A stretch of DNA of 64,000 bases from Streptomonospora nanhaiensis (GCF_026642255.1 NZ_CP113264.1:434001-498000); one strand, 5' to 3'; shown: positions 34,345-43,938, numbered from the stretch's first letter. Numbers and translations are program-made. The notes: generated by a model from the sequence alone, not told the origin.

Positions 34345-36951
34345 ATGTTCGCGACACGTCAGGTCCGCACCCGCCACCCGGTCGCGGACTGGGAGGACGC
34401 GCTGGTCACCGGCAGCGGGCGCCTGGGCGCGCTCGTGCACTCCACGGCCGGCCGCACCCGCGTCACCCTCAGCCACGAACGGCTGTTCCTGCCCGTCACG
34501 GAGTCCCTGCCCGCCCCGCGGACCTCCCGGGTCCTGCCCGAGGTCCGGCGGCTCCTGCTCCGCGGGCGCTCACGGGAGGCCGCCGCGCTCATCGTCCGGA
34601 CGGCGGCCGAGGAGGACCCCGGGTACGCGCAGACCCGGTGGATCGACCCGCTGGTGGGGGCGGCCGTGCTGTCGTTCGTCCCGCTCAGGCCGCGGTCGGG
34701 CCCGGTGGAGCGCCGGTGCGACCTGGACACGGGCCTGGTCACCGAGGACCTGCCGGGCGGTGTCGTGCACCGGGTCCTCGCCTCCCGCCCCGACCACGCG
34801 GTGGCCGTGGAGATCACCTCCGCCGGGGCGCTCACGGGCGCGGGACCCGGTGACGGCCCGGGGGCGGGCGACCGCGCCGGGGGCGGTGCGGCGGACCCCG
34901 GGTACGTGCCCGCCGCGGCCGTTTCCGAGGGCGGGACCGGCGGGGGCGGACTGGACGGGCTGTTGCGTCTCACCCTCCTGGAGGAGAGCCCGCCGGTCCG
35001 TCTGGCGGTGGAGTCCGAGACGGCCCCCGGGCTGATGGCGCTGCGCGTCGGCTTCCCCGAACGCCCGCCCGGAACCCTGCCGGGGTACACGGTGACCTGC
35101 GACGTCGTCGCCGAGGGCGGGAGCGTCCGCGTCGTGGAGGACGGCCTGGAACTCCGGGGCGCCACCCGCGTCAGGCTGCTCGCCCGCGTGCACGTGCCCG
35201 CCCCCGGGCCGCCACCGGCACCGGGGCCCCCGTCCCGCCCGGGGCCCCCGTCCGACCACGGGGCCGTCGGCGTCCCGCCCGTGCCGGCCGTCCCGGGGAC
35301 CGCCGGGCCCGGCGTCCCCCGCGGCACTCCGGCCTCCGGTGCTCCCGGCGCTCCCCCCGCCGTGGACTTCGAGGGGATCCTCGCCCGCAACCGGGACGTG
35401 CACGGTGAGCTGATGGACCGGTTCCGGCTCCGCCTCGGCGGCTCCGGAGGACGCCCCGCCCCCGGGCGCGCCGGGAACCGCGACGGCGCCGCCGTCGGCG
35501 GGGCCGGCGGAGCGCCCCTCGGCGAGGACCTCCTGGAGGCGGGCCCCACCCCCGACCTGATCGCCCGCCTGGTCGACGCCGGACGGTACGCCGTCATCTC
35601 CAGCTGCGGCGACCTCCCGCCCACCCTCCAGGGGGTGTGGAGCGGCACCTACGACCCGCCGTGGCGTTCGGGGTACACCTTCGACGGCAACCTCCCCTCC
35701 GCCGTCGCCGCCCTCCACGCCACCGGCACGCCCGAGCTGATGACCGGCGTGTTCGACCTCCTCGACGGCATGGCCGACGACCTCGCCGAGAACGCCCGCC
35801 GCCTCCACGGCTGCCGGGGGGCGGTGCTCCCCGCGCACGCCTCCACCTCCGGGCGGCACAACCACTTCGGCCCCGAGTGGTGCCTCACCTGCTGGACGGC
35901 GGGAGCCGCGTGGATGTCCCGCCTCTACTGGGACCACTACTCCCACACCCGCGACCGCGCCTTCCTGCGGGACCGGGCCCTGCCCTTCCTCACCGCGGCC
36001 GGGGAGTTCTACGAGGACTTCGTCACCGCCGACGGCCTCGTCCCCTCCTACTCCCCGGAGAACACCCCCGGCGACGGTGACGGCCAGGCCGCCGTCAACG
36101 CCACCATGGACGTCGCCGCCGCCCGCGACCTGGTCCGCAACCTCGTACGCGCCCACCGCGTCCTCGACGGGTCCGCGCCCGGAGGCCGCAGGAACCGCGG
36201 CGCCCGCCGCTGGCTGGAGCTCGGGGCCCGCCTGCCCGGCTACCGGGTCGCCCGCGGCGGTGAACTCGCCGAGTGGGCCGGACCCGCGGTCCCCGGGGCG
36301 GTCGAGCAGACCGAGAACCACGCCCACCGCCACGCCTCCCACCTCTATCCGCTCTGGTACGAGACCGACCCGGCTCTCGCCTCGCCCCGCCTGCGGGCGG
36401 CGGCGGTCCGCGCGGTCCGCGCCCGCCTCGGATGGTGGCGCGGCCAGGAGGCCGACGAGATGGCGTTCGGCCTCGTCCAGCTGGGGCTGGCGGCGGCCAA
36501 CCTGGGGCTGGCCGGGGAGGCGCACGAAACCCTCGGCCTGCTCGCCACCCGCTACTGGCGGCCCACCCTGGTCCCCACCCACAACAGGGGAGCGCTGTTC
36601 AACGTGGACATCGGCGGCGGGTTCCCGGCGGTCGTCGCCGCGATGCTCGTCCGCTCCTGCGAGGGCCGCCTGGACCTCCTTCCCGCACTGGCCCCGGACT
36701 GGCCGGGCGGACGGGTCGAGGGCCTGCGGGCGCGCGGCGGGATCATCGTCGACAGCCTCGACTGGGAGGGCGGCGCGGCCCGCGCCGAGCTGCGCTCGGT
36801 GGAGCCGCGCACCGTCGTGGTCGGCCTCCCCGACGGGACCCGGCGCACGGTCCGGGTCGGACCGGAACGGGCCGTCGGGGTCGTCTTCCGGACGGGGGTC
36901 GGCCACGGCCCCGCGGGCGCCTCCCCGGGCCGCTCCGGGCCGCGCCCCTGA
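34345..36951 (+). CDS. GH95-family glycosidase (alpha-L-fucosidase/galactosidase type)
   Basis: An 868-aa protein from ATG 34345 with GAGGAG 5 bp upstream. The N-terminal beta domain starts with the family block LVTGSGRLGALVHS. The (alpha/alpha)6 barrel carries YSPENTP with the putative acid Glu, NATMDVAAARDLV, HAHRHASHLYPLWY, and FNVDIGGGFPAVVAAML with the conserved Asp. The usual NIN motif of 1,2-alpha-L-fucosidases is replaced by FDGNLPS, so substrate preference may differ. A Gly/Pro-rich insert occupies about 285-335. No signal peptide is seen. Likely job: removing fucose or L-galactose from imported xyloglucan side chains. Confidence 0.82.
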   Translation: MFATRQVRTRHPVADWEDALVTGSGRLGALVHSTAGRTRVTLSHERLFLPVTESLPAPRTSRVLPEVRRLLLRGRSREAAALIVRTAAEEDPGYAQTRWIDPLVGAAVLSFVPLRPRSGPVERRCDLDTGLVTEDLPGGVVHRVLASRPDHAVAVEITSAGALTGAGPGDGPGAGDRAGGGAADPGYVPAAAVSEGGTGGGGLDGLLRLTLLEESPPVRLAVESETAPGLMALRVGFPERPPGTLPGYTVTCDVVAEGGSVRVVEDGLELRGATRVRLLARVHVPAPGPPPAPGPPSRPGPPSDHGAVGVPPVPAVPGTAGPGVPRGTPASGAPGAPPAVDFEGILARNRDVHGELMDRFRLRLGGSGGRPAPGRAGNRDGAAVGGAGGAPLGEDLLEAGPTPDLIARLVDAGRYAVISSCGDLPPTLQGVWSGTYDPPWRSGYTFDGNLPSAVAALHATGTPELMTGVFDLLDGMADDLAENARRLHGCRGAVLPAHASTSGRHNHFGPEWCLTCWTAGAAWMSRLYWDHYSHTRDRAFLRDRALPFLTAAGEFYEDFVTADGLVPSYSPENTPGDGDGQAAVNATMDVAAARDLVRNLVRAHRVLDGSAPGGRRNRGARRWLELGARLPGYRVARGGELAEWAGPAVPGAVEQTENHAHRHASHLYPLWYETDPALASPRLRAAAVRAVRARLGWWRGQEADEMAFGLVQLGLAAANLGLAGEAHETLGLLATRYWRPTLVPTHNRGALFNVDIGGGFPAVVAAMLVRSCEGRLDLLPALAPDWPGGRVEGLRARGGIIVDSLDWEGGAARAELRSVEPRTVVVGLPDGTRRTVRVGPERAVGVVFRTGVGHGPAGASPGRSGPRP

Positions 36952-37068
36952 GGGGGAGGGGCCGGCGCCGGAGGCGCCCGCCGTCCCGGCGCGGGGCCCG
37001 CGGGCACTCCGTCCACGTGTCCCCAGGACCGGCGGGGCCGGGCGCGGGGAGGCGGTTCCGCGCCGTAG

Positions 37069-37082
37069 TCGAAGCGCTTCGA
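37069..37082 (+). promoter_or_regulatory. LacI-type operator TCGAAGCGCTTCGA before GH74
   Basis: A perfect 14-bp palindrome lies 125 bp before the GH74 start. It has the same arms and central CG as the site before lacI, supporting control by that repressor. Confidence 0.75.
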
Positions 37083-37207
37083 AATTAATGCCACAACACC
37101 CCTTGCCGCTACTTGGTCGCCTCATCAGACTCATGGTGAATTCGCGCCTGCCCCCGGGCCCCGGATTTCCCGGCGGCGGACGTTTCCCCCCACCGAGGAG
37201 CCCGCAC

Positions 37208-39556
37208 ATGCCTCCGCACCCGTCCGGACCCCCCGAACCGTCCGAACCCCCCGAACTCTCCACCCGCTCGCGGCGGTTCCTGGCCGCCGCCGCCGCGACG
37301 GTGTTCGCCGCGACGGCCGCCGCGGCCGCCGTGACCACCGCCGACGCCGCCCCCTCCGGGCCGTCCCCCGCACAGGACGCGTACACGTGGGACAACGCGC
37401 AGATCGCCGGCGGGGGGTTCGTCCCCGGCATCGTCTTCAGCGAGACCGAACCCGGCCTGGCCTACGCCCGCACCGACATCGGCGGCGCCTACCGCTGGGA
37501 CACCGCCACCGAGCGCTGGGACCCCCTGCTCGACTGGGTGGGCTGGGACGACTGGGGCTGGACGGGCGTGGTGAGCATCGCCACCGACCCCGTCGACCCC
37601 GACCGCGTCTACGCGGCCGCGGGCACCTACACCAACGACTGGGACCCGAACAACGGGGCCATCCTGCGCTCCGACGACCGGGGCGAGACCTGGGAGGCCA
37701 CCGAGCTGCCGTTCAAGCTCGGCGGCAACATGCCCGGTCGCGGCCTGGGCGAACGCCTCGCCGTGGACCCCAACGACAACAGCATCGTGTACTTCGGGGC
37801 CCGGGGCGGCCACGGGCTGTGGCGCAGCACCGACTTCGGTGTGACCTGGGCCGAGGTGGAGGAGTTCCCCAACCCCGGCGACTACGTTCAGGACCCCTCC
37901 GACGGCACCGGGATGGCGAGCGACGTCACCGGGGTCACCTGGGTCGTCTTCGACCCGTCCAGCGGCACGCCCGGCGAGCCCACCCAGGACGTCTACGCGG
38001 GCGTCGGGGACCTCGACGACCCCCTCTACCGGAGCCGGGACGGCGGACAGAGCTGGGAACCCGTCCCCGGGGCGCCCACCGGGTTCCTGCCCGCGCACGC
38101 GGTCGTGGACCACGAGGGCGGGCAGCTCTACCTCGCCACCACCAGCACGCCCGGCCCCTACGACGGCGACTCCGGCGACGTGTGGCGGTTCGACACCGCC
38201 GGCGGCGGGTGGACGCGCATCAGCCCCGTGCCCTCCGACTCCGCGGACAACTACTTCGGCTACGGCGGACTCACCGTCGACCGGCAGGACCCGGACACGC
38301 TGATGGTCGCCACCCAGATCTCCTGGTGGCCGGACATCCAGATCTACCGCAGCACCGACCGGGGCCAGACCTGGACCCAGGCATGGGAGTACAGCTCCTA
38401 CCCCGAGCGCGAGACCCGCTACGACATGGACATCTCCACCGCGCCCTGGCTCGACTGGGGAGGCGCCGGGACGCCCCCGGAGACCCAGCCCAAGCTCGGC
38501 TGGATGACCCAGGCCATGGCCATCGACCCGTTCGACTCCGACCGGTTCATGTACGGCACCGGCGCCACCGTCTACGGCAGCGACAACCTCACCAACTGGG
38601 ACGACGACACCGTCTTCGACATCGAGGTGAAGGCCCACGGCATCGAGGAGACCGCCGTCAACGACCTGATCAGCCCGCCCGAGGGGGCGCCCCTCCACTC
38701 GGCGATGCTCGATCTCGGCGGCTTCACCCACGAGGACCTGGACACCGTCCCGGACCGGATGTTCCACGAGCCCCACTGGGGCGCAGGGACCGCTCTCGAC
38801 TTCGCCGAACTCGCCCCCGCGACCATCGCGAGGGTCGGCGGCGGAGCGGACGACGCCGCCATCGGCCTGTCCACCGACGGCGGCGACAGCTGGTGGGCGG
38901 GACAGGAGCCCGCCGGGGTGACCGGCGGCGGCACGGTCGCGGTCGGGGCCGACGGCTCGTCGATCGTCTGGAGCCCGGACGGGACGGGGGTGCACGTGTC
39001 CACCACGAGCGGTTCGTCGTGGACGGCCTCCACCGGGGTCCCGGCCGGGGCCCGGGTCGAGGCGGACAGGGTGGACCCGGACGTGTTCTACGCGGTGGCC
39101 GGGGGAACCTTCTACACCAGCACGGACGGAGGGGCCGCCTTCACGGCGCGTTTCGACGGCCTGCCCGCCGAGGGCAACATCCGCTTCGGAGCGGTGCCCG
39201 GCCACACCGGGGACGTGTGGGTCGCCGGAGGGGCCGGCGACGACTACGGGATGTGGCGCACCACCGACGCGGGCACGTCCTTCGAGCGCGTCGAGGCGGT
39301 GGACGAGGGCGACGCGGTCGGCTTCGGCGCCCCCGCGCCGGGGTCCGACTACCCGGCGGTCTACACCAGCTCGCGGATCGACGGCGTGCGGGGGATCTTC
39401 CGCTCCGACGACGCGGGCGCGACCTGGGTCCGGATCAACGACGACCGGCACCAGTGGGGCTGGACGGGGGCCGTGGTGACCGGTGACCCGAACGTCTACG
39501 GCCGGGTCTACATCGGCACCAACGGCCGGGGCATCGTCTACGGCGACCCGGCCTAG
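37208..39556 (+). CDS. Secreted GH74 xyloglucanase
   Basis: A 782-aa protein, ATG with GAGGAG 7 bp upstream. The signal peptide occupies about 1-47 (STRSRRFLAAAAATVFAA ... ADA). The two seven-bladed propellers contain many BNR/Asp-box-like repeats (YRSTDRGQTWTQ, RSDDRGETWE). Catalytic Asp residues are predicted at 90 (ARTDIGGAYRW) and about 486 (AVNDLISP), spaced as in known GH74 enzymes. It endo-hydrolyses xyloglucan outside the cell. No carbohydrate-binding module follows the catalytic domain. A LacI operator lies upstream and a strong terminator just downstream. Confidence 0.93.
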   Translation: MPPHPSGPPEPSEPPELSTRSRRFLAAAAATVFAATAAAAAVTTADAAPSGPSPAQDAYTWDNAQIAGGGFVPGIVFSETEPGLAYARTDIGGAYRWDTATERWDPLLDWVGWDDWGWTGVVSIATDPVDPDRVYAAAGTYTNDWDPNNGAILRSDDRGETWEATELPFKLGGNMPGRGLGERLAVDPNDNSIVYFGARGGHGLWRSTDFGVTWAEVEEFPNPGDYVQDPSDGTGMASDVTGVTWVVFDPSSGTPGEPTQDVYAGVGDLDDPLYRSRDGGQSWEPVPGAPTGFLPAHAVVDHEGGQLYLATTSTPGPYDGDSGDVWRFDTAGGGWTRISPVPSDSADNYFGYGGLTVDRQDPDTLMVATQISWWPDIQIYRSTDRGQTWTQAWEYSSYPERETRYDMDISTAPWLDWGGAGTPPETQPKLGWMTQAMAIDPFDSDRFMYGTGATVYGSDNLTNWDDDTVFDIEVKAHGIEETAVNDLISPPEGAPLHSAMLDLGGFTHEDLDTVPDRMFHEPHWGAGTALDFAELAPATIARVGGGADDAAIGLSTDGGDSWWAGQEPAGVTGGGTVAVGADGSSIVWSPDGTGVHVSTTSGSSWTASTGVPAGARVEADRVDPDVFYAVAGGTFYTSTDGGAAFTARFDGLPAEGNIRFGAVPGHTGDVWVAGGAGDDYGMWRTTDAGTSFERVEAVDEGDAVGFGAPAPGSDYPAVYTSSRIDGVRGIFRSDDAGATWVRINDDRHQWGWTGAVVTGDPNVYGRVYIGTNGRGIVYGDPA

Positions 39557-39564
39557 CGCACGGG

Positions 39565-39600
39565 GCGCGGGGGCCGGGGATCTCTCCCCGGCCCCCGCGC
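39565..39600 (+). terminator. Strong hairpin after GH74
   Basis: A perfect 16-bp GC stem (39565-39580 with 39585-39600) with a TCTC loop lies 9 bp after the GH74 stop. It separates the gene from the toxin-antitoxin pair. Confidence 0.75.
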
Positions 39601-39625
39601 CTCCGCCACACCACGACGGCAACGG

Positions 39626-39643
39626 ATGTACATGCAGTACATT
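39626..39643 (+). promoter_or_regulatory. Autoregulatory operator/-10 of the antitoxin gene
   Basis: The inverted repeat ATGTAC-ATGCA-GTACAT (39626-39642) overlaps a -10-like TACATT (39638-39643). The predicted start of transcription is the A of the ATG at 39650, so the mRNA is probably leaderless. Phd-type antitoxins normally bind such palindromes. Confidence 0.6.
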
Positions 39644-39649
39644 GGTGGC

Positions 39650-39931
39650 ATGAACGAGCCAGTGACAGCCACGATGTCGGAGGTGCGCAGACACCTCGCC
39701 GACACCATCGACCGTGCCCGCCACGACCGCACACCGACCTTCATCACCCAGCGGGGCAGGACCACAGCGGTCCTGCTCGACGCCGATGAGTACCGCCGCA
39801 TGCTCCACATCGTGCGGTCGGCCGAGGACGCGTGGCTCCACCGGCTCGCGGACGAGGCCGAGCTCGAGGGACGGGAGCAGTCCGTCTCCCTGGAGGAGAT
39901 GGCCGCTCAGCTCGCCCGAGGGGACACGTGA
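39650..39931 (+). CDS. Phd/YefM-family antitoxin
   Basis: A 93-aa protein. VTATMSEVRRHLADTIDRA and FITQRGRTTAVLLDADEYRRM form the DNA-binding Phd/YefM fold, followed by a helical toxin-neutralising C terminus. It overlaps the toxin gene by 4 bp. It should repress its own promoter through the palindrome at 39626-39642. Confidence 0.9.
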   Translation: MNEPVTATMSEVRRHLADTIDRARHDRTPTFITQRGRTTAVLLDADEYRRMLHIVRSAEDAWLHRLADEAELEGREQSVSLEEMAAQLARGDT

Positions 39932-40227
39932 TCAGGCACCTCACCCGCTTCACGCCCGCGGCCCGGCGCAGGATGCGCGGGATCCCCCGGGACGAGGCCG
40001 TCCGGATCCTGCGCCGACTGTCCGAGCTCCAGCACGCCCTCGACGACGGTGACACCAGTGCTCTGGACATCAGGCCCCTGCCGGGCCACCAGGGCCGGTG
40101 GCGACTGTGCGTCGGCGCCTACCGGGCCGTCTGCACCCTGGACAAGGACGACGACGGTCAGCCGATCGTGTGGGTCTGGGTCATCACGGTCGGCGATCGC
40201 CGGGACGTCCACCGGCAGGATCTCTGA
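39928..40227 (+). CDS. RelE/ParE-superfamily toxin
   Basis: A 99-aa basic protein starting at GTG 39928, inside the antitoxin stop. IRHLTRFTPAARRRMRGIPRDEAVRILRRLSEL and the central LPGHQGRWRLCVGAYRAVCTLD match the RelE/ParE strand-and-Arg core. Expected activity is ribosome-dependent mRNA cleavage or, for ParE, gyrase poisoning; the sequence alone does not decide. The pair interrupts the sugar locus between GH74 and the transporter. Confidence 0.85.
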   Translation: MIRHLTRFTPAARRRMRGIPRDEAVRILRRLSELQHALDDGDTSALDIRPLPGHQGRWRLCVGAYRAVCTLDKDDDGQPIVWVWVITVGDRRDVHRQDL

Positions 40228-40256
40228 AGCCGCTCGGGGCTCTCGGACGATCCGCG

Positions 40257-40293
40257 CCCGGCGCGCCAGTCCGGCCGGGACGGGCGCGCCGGG
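40257..40293. terminator. Bidirectional hairpin between toxin and permease genes
   Basis: An 11-bp perfect stem (40257-40267 with 40283-40293) sits in the 72-bp convergent gap and can serve both strands. Confidence 0.55.
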
Positions 40294-40299
40294 GCCCCG

Positions 40300-41211
40300 C
40301 TAGCCCTTGACGGCGCCGATGATGACGCCCTTCGTGAAGTGCTTCTGCACCAGGGGGTAGATGAACGTGACCGGCACCAGGGCCACCACCACGATGGCCA
40401 TCTGGATGGCCAGGTTGGGCGCCGACGCCGTCCCCTGGACCGCGTCGCCGATCACCGAGCTCGAACTGATCTGCTGTCCCTGCTGGACGTACTGCCGCAG
40501 CACCAGCTGCAGCGGCCACCTGGCGTTGTCGTTGATGTAGAGGATCGCGTTGAAGAAGGCGTTCCAGTAGCCCACCGCGTAGAACAGCCCGACGACGGCG
40601 GTGACCCCCTTGGACATGGGCAGGACCAGGCGGGTCAGGATCGTCCACTCGCCGGCCCCGTCCACCCGGGCGCTGTCGGCGATCTCCCCCGGCAGGTTCA
40701 TGAAGAACGCGCGCATCACCACCAGGTTGAACGCGTTGACCGCCGTCGGCAGGATCAGCGACCAGTAGCTGTCGATCAGTCCGAGGTCGCCGACCAGCAG
40801 GTACAGCGGGATCATGCCGGGTGCGAACAGGAACGTCAGCAGGACCGCGAACAGCAGCGGCCGGTGCCACAGCGAACCCGGCTGGGACAGCCCGTACGCG
40901 GCCAGGACCGTGGCGGCCAGGCTGACGGCGGTGCCGACCGCCGTCACCCCCAGGCTCACCAGCACAGCCCGGGACACGACGCCGCCGCCGAACAGGTCGG
41001 CGTAGGCCTGGAGGGAGAAGCCCTGGGGCACCATGACGAGCCCGCCCGCGGCGTTCACCGCGGAGGCGGGGGACAGGCTGGTCAGGACCACGACGTAGAG
41101 GGGGAAGACGATGACGGCCGCGATCGCCGCCAGCGTGGTGTTCTTCGCTGCGCGGGCGGGGAGGCTCGGGCGTTCCGCCCACACGGGGCGGTCCTTGAAC
41201 AGTGTGCTCAT
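40300..41211 (-). CDS. Carbohydrate ABC transporter permease (LplC/MalG type)
   Basis: A 303-aa protein with six membrane helices. The cytoplasmic EAA loop (EIADSARVDGAGEWTILTRLVLPMSKG) contacts the ATPase. YWNAFFNAILYIND is typical of the LplC/YtcP subgroup that imports complex oligosaccharides. It overlaps the upstream permease gene by 4 bp. No ATPase gene lies nearby, so a shared MsiK-like ATPase is presumed, as in other actinomycetes. Confidence 0.92.
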   Translation of the reverse strand: MSTLFKDRPVWAERPSLPARAAKNTTLAAIAAVIVFPLYVVVLTSLSPASAVNAAGGLVMVPQGFSLQAYADLFGGGVVSRAVLVSLGVTAVGTAVSLAATVLAAYGLSQPGSLWHRPLLFAVLLTFLFAPGMIPLYLLVGDLGLIDSYWSLILPTAVNAFNLVVMRAFFMNLPGEIADSARVDGAGEWTILTRLVLPMSKGVTAVVGLFYAVGYWNAFFNAILYINDNARWPLQLVLRQYVQQGQQISSSSVIGDAVQGTASAPNLAIQMAIVVVALVPVTFIYPLVQKHFTKGVIIGAVKG

Positions 41212-42284
41212 GCGCGTCGGTAGATTCCGTTTTCGCCCATCTTGTGGGCCAGCTTGTTGGCCAGCAGGATCAGGACCAGGCCGACGACGCCCTTCACGAG
41301 GCCCGCGACCGCTCCCGCACTGAAGTTCCCCGTGACCAGTGTCTGGTGGTAGATGAAGGTGTCCAGCACCTCGGAGACCTGCGCGCCGAAGGCGTCCCTC
41401 TGCAGGTAGAACTGCTCGAACCCGACGTTGAGGATGTCGCCGATCTTGAGGATCAGCAGCAGGACGATGACGGGCCTCAGGCCCGGCAGGGTGATGTGCC
41501 ACATGCGCTGCCAGCGGTTGGCGCCGTCCACGGCCGCCGACTCGTAGAGGTTCTGGTTGATGGCGGCCAGCGCGGCGAGGAAGATGATCGTCCCCCACCC
41601 CGCGTCCTTCCAGACCATCTGGGAGGTGACCACGAACAGGAACGCGTCGGGGTCGCTCATGATCTCCAGCGGCGCGTACCCGTTCTGCCGCAGGAGCTGG
41701 GAGAACAGCCCGGCCCCGCCCAGGATCTGCTGGAACAGGGTGACGACCAGGACCCACGAGAAGAAGTGCGGCATGTAGACGATGCTCTGGAGGAGCAGCC
41801 GCAGCCTCGGCGTCATGACGCTGTCCAGCAGGATCGCCAGCGCGATGGGGATCGGGAAGAAGAACACCAGCTGGACCGCGGCGATGACCAGGGTGTTGCC
41901 CGCGGCGCTCCAGAAGCGCGGGTCGGTGAACAGCCGCTCGAACTGGGCGAACCCGACCCACGGGCTGCCGAGGAGGCCGTCCCAGGGGTTGTACTCCTGG
42001 AACGCGATGACGTTGCCGAGCGTCGGCGCGTAGTGGAAGACGGCGAGCAGCCCGAGCGCCGGGACCGTCATCAGCAGGAGCTGCCAGTCGCGGCGCAGTC
42101 GGGCGCGCAGCGGCGCGCGGGTCGGGCGCCTCACGTCGGGGACGGTCCGGGCCCGTGCCCTGCCCCCGCGTTTCCGGGACGCGGGGGCCGCCGTCCGCGG
42201 CGTGCGCGGACCCCGGCCGGCCCCGGGGCCGTGCGCGGCGCCGTGCCGGAGGCCGTCCACGGGGGCGCTGGTCCGCTCAGTCAC
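41208..42284 (-). CDS. Carbohydrate ABC transporter permease (LplB type)
   Basis: A 358-aa protein. About 65 basic, Pro-rich N-terminal residues precede six membrane helices. NPWDGLLGSPWVGFAQFERLF and the EAA-loop ESAAVDGANRWQRMWHITLPGL identify an LplB-like subunit. It starts at GTG 42284, overlapping the end of the binding-protein gene, and pairs with the LplC-type subunit downstream. Together they form the membrane channel for the oligosaccharide taken up by the lipoprotein at 42277-43938. Confidence 0.92.
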   Translation of the reverse strand: MTERTSAPVDGLRHGAAHGPGAGRGPRTPRTAAPASRKRGGRARARTVPDVRRPTRAPLRARLRRDWQLLLMTVPALGLLAVFHYAPTLGNVIAFQEYNPWDGLLGSPWVGFAQFERLFTDPRFWSAAGNTLVIAAVQLVFFFPIPIALAILLDSVMTPRLRLLLQSIVYMPHFFSWVLVVTLFQQILGGAGLFSQLLRQNGYAPLEIMSDPDAFLFVVTSQMVWKDAGWGTIIFLAALAAINQNLYESAAVDGANRWQRMWHITLPGLRPVIVLLLILKIGDILNVGFEQFYLQRDAFGAQVSEVLDTFIYHQTLVTGNFSAGAVAGLVKGVVGLVLILLANKLAHKMGENGIYRRA

Positions 42285-43938
42285 GGCCGTGCTCCTGGAG
42301 GACCCCCATGTAGAACTCCCGGCCCTCGTCCCCGCCGTCGCGCCGCCAGTCCGCGACGGCCCGGTCCAGCTGTCCGAGGTCCTCGCGCCCGCGGATGATG
42401 TCCTCGACCTTGTCGGTCATGGGGGTCTCCGCGCCGGAGAAGCGCTCGGGGCGCTGGATGCGGATGCCCGCGAACGGGTCCTCCTCGGTGAACTGGGCGG
42501 CGTGGTTGTACCAGGTGGTCTTCCACTCGACGAAGTCCGGGTACTGGCTCTCGGTGATCGCCTGGGGGCGCCCGCTCAGGAAGTAGTAGCCGTCGTTGAC
42601 CTCGCCGTTGCCCAGGTCGGTCAGCTGGGGCGCCCCCCGGTCGGAGCGCTCGTGGTGGACGCCCTCCTCGCCGTACCGGTAGTCCATGTACTCCTGGGTG
42701 CCGAACGGCGCCGCGCAGAAGTCGAGGATGCCGAGGACCTCCTCGATCTGCTCCGGCTCCATCCCCCTGCGCACGAACACGGACTGGGCGGAGGGGTCCG
42801 CGGTGTGCATGACGGGGTCCCGGCCGGAGTCGCCGAACACCGGCATCAGGTCCAGGCGGAAGCCGGGGTGGTCGCCGAGCATCGCCGCGTACGCCTCGTG
42901 CCAGGCGCCGATGCCGTCCTGGTTGAAGACGATCTGACCGGAGTTGAGCAGCTCCTTGGAGTTGTCGGCCTGGGCGACGATGTCGGGGTGGACGAGTCCG
43001 GCGTCGAAGATCCTGCGCATGTACTCGACGCTCGCCCGCCACTCGTCCGTCTCGAACATGTGGATGAGCTCGCCGTTCTCGTAGCGCCACTGCTTGGGGG
43101 CGCCGAACACCTGGCGGATGCTGAGGTTGAAGTCGCCGAACGCCCACCGGTTGCCGTCGGGGTCGTTGATCTCCTCGCCGATCGCGAACAGGTCGTCCGG
43201 GCTGGTGGGCGGCTCCAGGCCGTACTCCTCCAGCAGGTCGCGCCGGTACAGGACCCAGTTGCTGAACGGCTCGGACGGCCAGGGCACGCCCTGGAGCTGC
43301 CCGTTGAAGACGTTCCAGCGCCAGGCGTCGCTCTCCAGGTTGGCCAGCAGGGGGTAGGCGGCGGCCGCGTCGCCGGCCAGGTACGGGGTCAGGTCCTCGA
43401 AGAGTTCGCCCACGGCCCGGTTGAACTGGGGGATCAGGTTGATGACCCAGTCGGGGAACATCGTGATGTCGGCGACGTCGCGTCCGGCGATCACCGCGTT
43501 CATCTTGTCGATGATCGTGTTGCCGTCCTGGAAGTTGAACCTGACCGTCGAGCCGAGCCGGCCGTTGACGTGGTCGAAGAACGAGTTGTTGCCCAGCCCC
43601 GGGGGGATCGGCCCCCACATGGGGGTCATCGCCGTGTACTCGCCGCCGCGTCCCCGCGGCTCGGACACCGCCCGGAGGAACGTGTCGGGGTAGGCCGTGA
43701 ACCCGGAGGGCGCGCCGTGCAGCCCCTCGATGTCGGGGGAGACGCCCTCGAAGGGGATGTAGGTGGGGATCAGGTCGTCCAGGGAGGTGGCGGCCGCGGC
43801 GGAGCCGCCGCCTCCGCCGCCCGATCCCGACGAGCAACCGGAGAGCACGCCCGCCGAGAGGGCGGCCGCGGTGGAGGCCCCCATGAGGCCGAGGAAGCGC
43901 CGGCGGCCGGGCATGGGAAGCAGGGGGGTGGGGGGCAT
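42277..43938 (-). CDS. Extracellular oligosaccharide-binding lipoprotein
   Basis: A 553-aa protein. The N terminus has a Tat-like RRRFLGLMGAS motif and the lipobox LSGC, so it is probably a Tat-exported lipoprotein. The large binding domain, rich in Trp/Tyr/Phe, is of the LplA/YtcQ type (WNVFNGQLQGVPWPSEPFSNWVLYRRDLLEEYGLEPP). It delivers an oligosaccharide to the two permeases encoded next. From its place among GH74, GH95, GH42 and GH3 genes, xyloglucan oligosaccharides are the likely ligand; this is inference. Confidence 0.92.
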   Translation of the reverse strand: MPPTPLLPMPGRRRFLGLMGASTAAALSAGVLSGCSSGSGGGGGGSAAAATSLDDLIPTYIPFEGVSPDIEGLHGAPSGFTAYPDTFLRAVSEPRGRGGEYTAMTPMWGPIPPGLGNNSFFDHVNGRLGSTVRFNFQDGNTIIDKMNAVIAGRDVADITMFPDWVINLIPQFNRAVGELFEDLTPYLAGDAAAAYPLLANLESDAWRWNVFNGQLQGVPWPSEPFSNWVLYRRDLLEEYGLEPPTSPDDLFAIGEEINDPDGNRWAFGDFNLSIRQVFGAPKQWRYENGELIHMFETDEWRASVEYMRRIFDAGLVHPDIVAQADNSKELLNSGQIVFNQDGIGAWHEAYAAMLGDHPGFRLDLMPVFGDSGRDPVMHTADPSAQSVFVRRGMEPEQIEEVLGILDFCAAPFGTQEYMDYRYGEEGVHHERSDRGAPQLTDLGNGEVNDGYYFLSGRPQAITESQYPDFVEWKTTWYNHAAQFTEEDPFAGIRIQRPERFSGAETPMTDKVEDIIRGREDLGQLDRAVADWRRDGGDEGREFYMGVLQEHGRD

